Source of the DNA: Arsenophonus sp046530765
GTDB taxonomy: Bacteria; Pseudomonadota; Gammaproteobacteria; Enterobacterales; Enterobacteriaceae
Length of the DNA: 64,000 bases
Assembly (NCBI GenBank): GCA_046530765.1
Contig: JBHEQS010000003.1
Location: forward strand, 1 to 64,000
Direction: 5' to 3'
The position numbers were made by a program, and so were the translations under genes. The notes beneath the pieces are model-generated. The model was not told the origin of the DNA and searched no databases. It saw only the letters and a program-made list of their open reading frames with translations. The first letter of the stretch is position 1; every line of letters starts with the position of its first letter. Of the stretch, positions 56,393-64,000 are shown piece by piece.

Positions 56393-58159
56393 TTAAGATG
56401 ATTTTATTTTGTTATAAAACTTTGCCTTGCTGCGAGCAATAGCAGCAGTTATAATAGATTTTCGTCTATTAACTTCTTGTTCTTTTGTTATCTCTTTTAT
56501 TGGTGTAACAGATTGATTTTCTAGAGTGCTTTTATCTGAGTTAATGACGCTTTGTTGAGATTTTCTAAATTGTTTATTTTTAATAACTATTTGATCGCAA
56601 AATAGTTCGATCTTATTCTCATCATTATAATTTTTTTGTGCTTTAAGTAACGCCAATTCATCAATTAATCCTATTTTATCTTTATGTTTGATCTGAATGG
56701 AATTTTCTCGATACAAATTCTTCTGTTGACGTAAAAATTTTTCTTGTTCAAAACGAGTTTTTTTAGCCTCAAACCGCTTCTTAGTTGCTGATATGCGCAA
56801 TTTTTCTTTTGTAATTGCTTCTATTTCAGCTTTTTTTTCTCGATAGTACCTAACAAGTGGAATATTACTTGGACAAACATAAATACAAGCACCACATTCT
56901 GTACAGCTAGATAAATTATATTTTTTCATTTTTTCATTATTATGTCCTCGACTAAACCAATAAAGTTGTTGCGGTAATAAATTAACTGGACACACTTGAG
57001 CGCAGATTCCACAACGAATGCATGCTTTCTCAATTTTTAGTTCTTTTATTTCTGCTAATCTAGGTATAAAGATATGATTGGTAATTCTAGAAATCGGAGC
57101 ATTTAGATCATATACAGGAAATTTTATTGATTGACTATTAATAATAACTATTTGTTCTAATTTCGTAACAATACCAACTTGTTGTAATATAAAATTGATT
57201 GAAGTTCCGAATCGAACCAAACAATTTAAAGGATTGTGTAGTTCGTCGCCTGTTAATGTTACAACACTCTCAATTAATGGCTCTCCATTAATTATGGCTC
57301 GCTTAATTGCAAATATATATCTAATATTTTTAATTAAAATACTATCTGAATCATAATTATCTACACTAAGTATTGATTTTTTTGTTAATATTTTATCTAA
57401 TTGTTTTGATCTGATATAATTATACTTTGTTGTAATTATTTTTAATTTAATTATAGATTCTTGATTTAAAAGTGCTTTTTTAAAAGCTGTTATTTCTTCA
57501 AGCTTATTATCTTCAATAATAATTAATACTTTTTTCGGTTTTATTATGTGTGTTAGTATTAATATACCTTCGATAATTTCATTAACACGCTCCTGTATTA
57601 ATTGAACATTATCAGTTATATAATGTTCACATTCTGCCGTATTAATAATCAAAGTATTGATTATTTTTTTCATATTTTTCAAAGTTTTTTCAGTAAAAAA
57701 TCCAGTTACATCTAATACTGAGATTCCGGCTTGTGTAATGTATGATAATAAATCTTTAGAAGAACATTCTAAGTAATTTGTTAATGGTTTTCGCTTAAAC
57801 CATTGATCTTTATTATCTGGTTCTAGAATTATACAAAGTTCTTTCAAATCGTAAGAGTTAGTAGTTATATGTGGCAATATAGAAACTATAGTTCCAGAAG
57901 TTGTTGCGTGTAATGGAATGTTATTATAACAACATTTAGTCAGTAATTGACCTTTCAAAACATGTTGATTTATTTTAACAATAATATCATCTAATTTATT
58001 TATATATCGTTGGACTGGAATAATCAATTTATTTGATAATGGAATTTCAACCAATGAAGATTGCTTTGATTGTTTTTTAATTTTAGAAATATATATTGAA
58101 CCTAAAAAAGTAAAATTTTTATCTTTATTTAAAATTAATTTTTTTAAAAAATCAAACAT
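56393..58159 (-). CDS. rsxC: Rsx/Rnf complex subunit RsxC, open frame but redox motifs degraded
   Basis: Peripheral subunit that in intact Rnf complexes carries FMN and two [4Fe-4S] clusters and meets NAD(H). 588 aa against 740 in E. coli; the Ala-rich repeat tail is mostly gone, though a final ITAAIARSKAKFYNK remnant persists. Both clusters are intact: Cys380/383/386/390 and Cys419/422/425/429. The nucleotide/flavin part is not. The glycine-rich GLGGAGFPTGVKL of E. coli is SVLDVTGFFTEKTL here (147-160), the GGPLMGF motif is NSQSIKF (341-347), and SGGAKQL is YIRSKQL (248-254). NAAECEPYIT survives as NTAECEHYIT. So the frame is maintained while the catalytic head has drifted. It lies 98 bp after rsxB, where E. 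coli has almost no gap. Confidence 0.93.
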   Translation of the reverse strand: MFDFLKKLILNKDKNFTFLGSIYISKIKKQSKQSSLVEIPLSNKLIIPVQRYINKLDDIIVKINQHVLKGQLLTKCCYNNIPLHATTSGTIVSILPHITTNSYDLKELCIILEPDNKDQWFKRKPLTNYLECSSKDLLSYITQAGISVLDVTGFFTEKTLKNMKKIINTLIINTAECEHYITDNVQLIQERVNEIIEGILILTHIIKPKKVLIIIEDNKLEEITAFKKALLNQESIIKLKIITTKYNYIRSKQLDKILTKKSILSVDNYDSDSILIKNIRYIFAIKRAIINGEPLIESVVTLTGDELHNPLNCLVRFGTSINFILQQVGIVTKLEQIVIINSQSIKFPVYDLNAPISRITNHIFIPRLAEIKELKIEKACIRCGICAQVCPVNLLPQQLYWFSRGHNNEKMKKYNLSSCTECGACIYVCPSNIPLVRYYREKKAEIEAITKEKLRISATKKRFEAKKTRFEQEKFLRQQKNLYRENSIQIKHKDKIGLIDELALLKAQKNYNDENKIELFCDQIVIKNKQFRKSQQSVINSDKSTLENQSVTPIKEITKEQEVNRRKSIITAAIARSKAKFYNKIKSS

Positions 58160-58199
58160 TTACCAGATCCTTAGTTGCAAATTTAATTAATTTAGTTGA

Positions 58200-58257
58200 A
58201 TTATATTTGTCTATAACGTTTATTACTGGAATTATGCTGAATTTAATTTATAATTTT
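58200..58257 (-). pseudogene. rsxB: Detached remnant of the RsxB C-terminal tail
   Basis: Just past the rsxB stop, one minus-strand frame reads KL*IKFSIIPVINVID, matching the E. coli RsxB tail WKWDLNTIPVRIIPVE. The tail is therefore still present but cut off from the gene by a frameshift or premature stop near residue 165. It explains the unusual 98-bp gap before rsxC. Confidence 0.6.
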
Positions 58258-58764
58258 TTATGCTTTTTTTATCGGTAACATAGTAATACAGTCTGTTGGG
58301 CAACGGGCAACACAAAGATCACAACCAGTACAAAAATCTTCAACAATTGTATGCATAGAGCGTGCAGTTCCAATAATGGCATCAACCGGGCAAACCTGAA
58401 TACATTTAGTACAACCAATACAATTATATTCATCAATAAAAGCAATTTTTCGTTTAAATATTAATTTATCCTTATCAATCTCTTGTGGTTCTATGTTAAG
58501 CAATTCAGCAATTTTTAACATTGATTGTTCCCCTCCTGGCACACATTTATTTATTGCTTCCCCATCATTGATTATTGCTTCGGCATATGGACGACATCCT
58601 GTATAGCCACACTGTCCACATTGACTTTGAGATAAAATCTGATCAATTTTTTCAACTATTATATCATCCTTTATTTTAAAATGAATATTTAAAAATTCTA
58701 AAATAATACCAAAGATAAATCCAAATAAACCAATAACTGTAATTGAAATTAATAAAGTATCCAT
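58258..58764 (-). CDS. rsxB: Rsx/Rnf complex ferredoxin subunit RsxB, C-terminally truncated
   Basis: Membrane-anchored polyferredoxin that passes electrons within the Rsx complex. 168 aa against 192 in E. coli. N-terminal hydrophobic anchor (about 4-25); DUF/4Fe-4S domain with Cys49, Cys52, Cys57 and Cys74 (CGQCGYTGC...C); two ferredoxin clusters, Cys115/118/121/125 (CIGCTKCIQVC) and Cys145/148/151/155 (CTGCDLCVARC). All cluster ligands are present, but the protein stops at LPIKKA and lacks the last 25 residues, whose degraded remnant lies downstream. The start overlaps the rsxA stop by one base (TAATG), indicating coupling. Confidence 0.95.
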   Translation of the reverse strand: MDTLLISITVIGLFGFIFGIILEFLNIHFKIKDDIIVEKIDQILSQSQCGQCGYTGCRPYAEAIINDGEAINKCVPGGEQSMLKIAELLNIEPQEIDKDKLIFKRKIAFIDEYNCIGCTKCIQVCPVDAIIGTARSMHTIVEDFCTGCDLCVARCPTDCITMLPIKKA

Positions 58765-59345
58765 TAATATTTTACCAAACCATTAAATCCCATGAATGCC
58801 AAAGACATTATACCAGCAGTGATAAAATAAATAGACAATCCGCGAAATGGTCCTGGAATATTTGCCACTTCAATACGTTCACGAATTGTAGAAAATAATA
58901 TTATCACAATAGAAAATCCAATTCCGACAGAAAAACCATAAATTGATGATTGTAAAAAATTGCGAGATTGATTAATATTCAATAAAATTATCTCAATTAT
59001 TGCACAATTTGTACTAATTAATGGCAAAAAAATACCTAAAAGGTGGTATAACGTTGAGCTAATCGCACGAACTACAATTTCAGTAAATTGAACAACAACA
59101 GCAATAACTAGTATGAAACTTAATGTTCGCAAATATATAATATCTAATGGTATTAAAATATAATTATCCATAAACCATGATAATATAGATGATAAAGTCA
59201 TCACGAATGTTGTAGCGAATCCAATACATATCGCGCTTTCTGGTCTTTTAGTGGCACCGATAAAATGACACAATCCAAGAAATTTTACGAGCACGAAATT
59301 ATTTACAGAAACCGTAATTATAAATAATAAAAAATAATCTATCAT
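58764..59345 (-). CDS. rsxA: Rsx/Rnf complex membrane subunit RsxA
   Basis: First gene of the operon; integral membrane subunit, about six helices. 193 aa, identical in length to E. coli RsxA and collinear: VNNFVLVKFLGLCHFIGATKRPESAICIG, the cysteines in GLC and STNCAIIE that coordinate the intramembrane Fe-S centre between RnfA and RnfE, and GLVKY at the end. RsxE has the matching GLC and TNC motifs, so this intramembrane site could still exist. The start at 59345 has only a weak Shine-Dalgarno. Together with RsxD it is the least damaged subunit. Confidence 0.96.
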   Translation of the reverse strand: MIDYFLLFIITVSVNNFVLVKFLGLCHFIGATKRPESAICIGFATTFVMTLSSILSWFMDNYILIPLDIIYLRTLSFILVIAVVVQFTEIVVRAISSTLYHLLGIFLPLISTNCAIIEIILLNINQSRNFLQSSIYGFSVGIGFSIVIILFSTIRERIEVANIPGPFRGLSIYFITAGIMSLAFMGFNGLVKY

Positions 59346-60542
59346 CTGAATTCTTGATTTTTATTTAATCAGTAAAGTTTTAAATATAAATATTCTGTGA
59401 AAGTTAATCATTACATAGTGAATAATTTTTAGAAAAATAAGAATACTTATTATAACAAAATATCGAAAAGCTTATATAGGTAACATGAATAGTTAACTGT
59501 CAAGTTAATAAATATATATTGTTGTTATTTCAATCAACTTAGACACTTATTATTTTTATAAAAAAAGAAATGTATTATATCTCTAGCTAAATAGTTTATA
59601 TTGCCTATTCAATAAACAGTGACGCTAAAATAATTAATTAAAATAAAAATAGATCATAACATGATTATCATAATTACTGACGATACTCAAGGTTTTTAAT
59701 ACAAAAAAAATATTTTTTTTGAAAAAAATAAATATTTATCTATCTCACTTAATATTAAAATTTAAATTATTATAGATTTTATCAGAGTTATTGTTTATGA
59801 AAATTTTAAAAGACATATAGTAATCTATAAGAGAATTTAATAATTTATATAATTTATTGAATATTTTAATTTTTTAGACGATTAAAAATAATTTTTATTA
59901 AAAAAATAAGACTTCATACAAAAATTAAATCGATTAATTATTATAATATTTACTTAAATTATTTAATGAGAATTATTTTATACATAACCAGTATAAAACT
60001 ATATAGTTGTAAAATTATATGTTATGTGATACTTTTTATACTAAATATAGTTTAAATTTATAACAGAAGTAGATAAATTTATTGGATAATAGCTAAACTA
60101 AATAATATTATTCTTTAAATAACAAAGGTTATAAATTATATTAATTTTATAAAATAAAGATTTAGAAGGTATTTTCTTATACAGAAACAAAACAAGTTAA
60201 CCATTAATATGAATAATAATATTTTTATTATAGTTGAATTAACTATTTATTTAATGAAATTAATTGATGTAAGAAATTAGGTTTATAAAACTGTAAAATA
60301 AATTAATATAAATTTTATAGCATTGTTTAGAAATTTATATTTTGTTGCTTATTTCAATAAGTATAATATTTGATTCCATTTTCACACATAAAGCAAAATA
60401 AAATTGTATTACAGTATTTAAAAACGGAATATATTTAAATTTTAATTTTTTTGTAATAAAAACTTAATATTAAATTGTTTTAGTTGATATTAATCATTTT
60501 ATAATACATATATTAATATTTATAATAACAAATTTATTTGCT

Positions 60543-60576
60543 TTTAAATCTTTAATGCTAGCATTAAAGATTTAAA
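60543..60576. repeat. Perfect 34-bp palindrome with no loop
   Basis: TTTAAATCTTTAATGCT followed directly by its complement (AGCATTAAAGATTTAAA); the centre is GCTAGC. Three G/C pairs per arm make it unlikely as chance. Confidence 0.85.
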
Positions 60577-61392
60577 TACTTGATTAAATTTCACAAACTA
60601 TTTATATTCTATTTATTTACTTTTAAAAATTATATTCAATAATATAATCTTATGATTTATTTTGCTTTTATTATCTCGATTGTAAAGATATTGTAGTGTT
60701 TATTTAATTCATCACATATATAACTTAACTAAAAATGTTCTTATTTCTATACAATTTAATTTCTTAATAATTATCTCTAATTATTAATATATAGATCTTT
60801 TGTTAAATATTTTTTATATTTTATTAGTAATTGTATAATTATTGCTTTGCCTCATTATTAACAAAATTGATTAATCACCATTAAAATATATTATTATATT
60901 ATCGTTAATTCATTTTATTAACAATTTTTATCTATTTTAAAGATAGGATATATAATGAGGTTCTTAGAAAATTAATGTCATAATTTTATTAATAATTTTT
61001 TGCTTTATACGTATATGATGTCTTTATTTAATACCTATGTCTACACTTTGCAAAATTTTGCATTTAATAAAATAAATAAGATCAAAATAGAATTTTTATT
61101 CTTACTTAAAAGAATGTGTGTAACAATTATGATTAATATAACTTTTTACTAATATAATTACTATTATTTTATTACTAATTATTATTATCATTAAACTTAA
61201 TTAATTATATCTATAATAATAATGATTGATTAATATTAAATTAATAATATAAATAAATTAATTTGTCTATTTTATTTTATATTTTATTTTTTTGATAAAG
61301 TTTAAAACAAAATATTTAAAAATAATCTTTTTATACAATTTTTACGGATAAAAATTTTCTATTATAGAATTATATTCTAAACTAAGAATTAT

Positions 61393-61420
61393 GGAATTAG
61401 GAATTAGGAATTAGGAATTA
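61393..61420. repeat. Tandem repeat GGAATTA x4
   Basis: Four exact copies of a 7-bp unit. The GG makes it stand out from background. Confidence 0.85.
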
Positions 61421-61804
61421 TTTTTATTAATTTATAAAAATTATTACGTAATATTAATTACAATAGAATTCAAATTAACTTAAATAAATTTAGATAAAAA
61501 TGTGAATATTATTTAACACAAAATAATTTTTTATTTTATTAATTAAATCATTTATTTTTATCTGATTTTAATGTGTATATCTTTTATAAATAAATCAATA
61601 TATATCAGAAATTATTAGATTGAAATACTGTACATTTATTAATAACTATAATCATCTTGCCAATTAATTCTAAAAAATAAACTTATACCACATTGATTAC
61701 TAATTTAAATTAAATACAAAGATTATTCAGGAATTCATAACATCTATATTAAAAATTAATTAAAATTATATAATAAAGTAATATCAAGAATTATTATTTT
61801 AATT

Positions 61805-61840
61805 ATTTTCATTTATTTTAATTTTAAAATAAATGAAAAT
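61805..61840. repeat. Inverted repeat, 16-bp arms, 4-nt loop
   Basis: ATTTTCATTTATTTTA (61805-61820), loop ATTT, exact complement (61825-61840). Confidence 0.75.
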
Positions 61841-62311
61841 CTTCAACACAGATAGATAATTCAGATAACTATTAAATATTATCATATTGACTTAATCTAT
61901 TAAAACTAACTAACTCTTAGTAGTTAAAATAAAATACATACAAAATACTGTCAGACTTATATCATTATAGTTGATTTTTATAATTATTTTAAAATAAAAC
62001 TTCGATTATTAAAAATTAGTTTATTTTATATATGCAAAGATTGATATTTAATACTTTTTTATAAAAACTTTAAATATCTGGATGTGTACAACTATTAGAT
62101 ATATATAATAGTTAAAATCATAACATATTATGTTTAAGATATTAGAAAGTTTATAAATATTTTTTAATATTTAATGATGTTATCACACTAAATTTTTTAA
62201 CTTTCTAGGAAAAAATTAACTATATATTAAGAAGAAAAAAGAAGATTTGCTATATTGATTTGTATTCTACATATTTCTTTTAAATAAACTAAATTTTAAG
62301 ATTCATATTCA

Positions 62312-62335
62312 TTTTAATTTTAATTTTAATTTTAA
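62312..62335. repeat. Tandem repeat TTTTAA x4
   Basis: Four exact copies of a 6-bp unit, non-coding. Confidence 0.75.
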
Positions 62336-64000
62336 TTATATAACATATTATAAAATTATAAACGGAAGGAAAACAAATACTGTTTATTTTATTTAAAATA
62401 CAAGTGAAAAGAATTTATGCTAACAGCATTATTTTATTGTATATAGATTTAGCTACCTGAAAATATATAACATATTAATAGATTATAATAAATATTTTAT
62501 TAATCTAACGTAAAACAATGAAAATATTAATTTATCTATAGCGCTATTTAAAGAAACCGTTTTTTGTTTAGATAAAAGTATAAAATCTAATATTTGAAAT
62601 AAATTACATAATGAAAATAATTAACTTTATAGCTTATAAATAATCAACATATTTTTTTTGTGATCTTCTACTTTTAACTTTTTTTATAAAATCAATTAAT
62701 TAATATAAAAATTATTTAATTTTATTATAGAATAAATTGATCTAATATAGTTTTATTATACAATAAAGATTCCTATAGATTTGTTTTATTAATTTATCTG
62801 TTTATGTGTTCTTTATTGAAAATAAAATATTACTTATTAAGTTTGAATTAAAAATAAACTAATTTAATTTAAATTTCTATTTATTAATTAATAGTTAGTA
62901 GTAAACCTGATTACTATAAATAGTAATATTATTTTTTTATCGCTAATGTAATAAATAGTAAATTTATCTGATTATATTCTTTGCATCACAAAAATAAATC
63001 TATCTCAAGCAGAAAGAAAATATATTTTAGTTAAAATTTGAAATTTTTAATTTTATATTTTCTGTTTAAATAACTCTTTATCCAGAATAGTAACTTTATC
63101 ATATTTCTTAAAAGTTTCATTTATACAAAAAATTTTTTTAACATTATTTTTAATAAACTACTATCTATATTAAAAAATAAATATCAATTTTATTAGATTA
63201 CTGTAGTTATTATTTTATTTATTAACAATAGTTAAGTAAATCTCCAATATTTTATATCTATATTTATTTTAATTTACTTTCATTAGTATTTTTTTTAATA
63301 AAAGATCTATAACAATCATATAGCTATTTATTGATAAAATTGGTTAAATTATCAATCAATAATTAAATAAAAATAATATCTGTATTAATAGATGATTGAT
63401 CTATTATTAAATAAGTTATAAGTAATTTTATTTATTTTTTTCTAAAAAATTACTAAAAATATTTCAATTTATTATTTCAGTAAATAACATAAGTTTTGTT
63501 ATTTAGAAATAAAATCATTAATACAATAATATATTTTATTCATCAATCTTACTTGACTTTAATAAAAAATCTAAGTTGATAATTAAATTTTTAAATTAAA
63601 ATTTAATTTAATTACTATAAAAGTTAAAAGTAAAAGTTAGTGTTTATAATATTGTAGGTATATTGTTATAGTATAAATTAAAAATACTAAGTGATTAATT
63701 GTTATAAATATCTAAACTTTTAAAAAAATTTTGTCTTTTGCTATATATATATAAAAAATTATTATTAACAACAAAACTTTTATGTTTTAGAATGTATTTT
63801 TAGTATAATTAACTTTCAATTATATAAAAGCAATATATTTTATAATCAATATAGTTTAAGTTTAATAAATTTAAACTTGATTTTGTATTTAGTTAATCAT
63901 TAAAATCAGCGTTAGATAATAATTATAAAGTTTATTAATATATATTATTTTAACGCTTATATTTATCTTTTGCTTTAACAATATCAACAATATCTTATGG

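Larger units (their letters stand above)
59346..64000. other. 4.7 kb spacer upstream of rsxA
   Basis: No gene or fossil recognised. The rsx promoter should lie in the first few hundred bases, but AT-rich -10/-35 look-alikes are too common to choose one. It holds a 34-bp perfect palindrome (60543-60576), a 16-bp inverted repeat (61805-61840) and tandem arrays at 61393 and 62312. Confidence 0.55.

Overview
The window looks like the chromosome of a strongly reduced Enterobacterales endosymbiont, probably of an insect. Every intact protein is closest in my memory to its E. coli-type counterpart, several neighbours are still in E. coli order, and base composition is extremely A+T-rich. Only about 17 kb of 64 kb (roughly 27%) is intact coding sequence. 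I cannot name the genus from sequence alone. I see no tRNA, rRNA, transposase, phage gene, CRISPR array or origin.

Layout, left to right. (1) 0.8-5.1 kb, minus strand: lipid A/LPS block msbA-lpxK-ycaR-kdsB. (2) 7.9-8.7 kb: a lone cdh (CDP-diacylglycerol diphosphatase). (3) 14.7-16.1 kb, minus: yciC-yciB. (4) 21.2-25.1 kb: rluB and sohB. (5) 40.0-50.2 kb: topA, ribA (minus), lapA and pyrF. (6) 53.3-59.3 kb, minus: rsxA-B-C-D-(G)-E-nth. Blocks 3-5 follow the E. coli 28-29 min region (galU ... yciA-yciB-yciC ... rluB-sohB-topA-cysB-acnA-ribA-lapA-lapB-pyrF).

The long gaps are largely fossil genes. By eye I can still read a full-length lapB fossil between lapA and pyrF, an rsxG fossil between rsxD and rsxE, acnA and cysB fossils between topA and ribA, a yciA fossil just after yciB, and a probable galU fossil at 10.5-10.8 kb. 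The lapB, rsxG and acnA fossils lie where synteny predicts and keep near-original lengths. This suggests that, at least there, dead genes are eroded by AT-biased substitution and small indels more than by large deletions. The 14.9 kb gap between sohB and topA is not explained this way.

Two things stand out. First, the Rsx (Rnf-type) electron-transfer operon is being hollowed out: rsxG is dead, RsxC has lost the glycine-rich motifs expected for its NADH/FMN site although its frame is open, RsxB has lost its C-terminal tail, and RsxE has a frameshifted N-terminus. Second, the spacers contain more than twenty perfect inverted repeats with arms of 15-23 bp. Most have centres of 0-4 nt, they are unrelated in sequence, and sometimes they are back to back. 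There are also several exact short tandem repeats, often of four copies. Both point to an active mutational process (template switching and slippage) in this genome.
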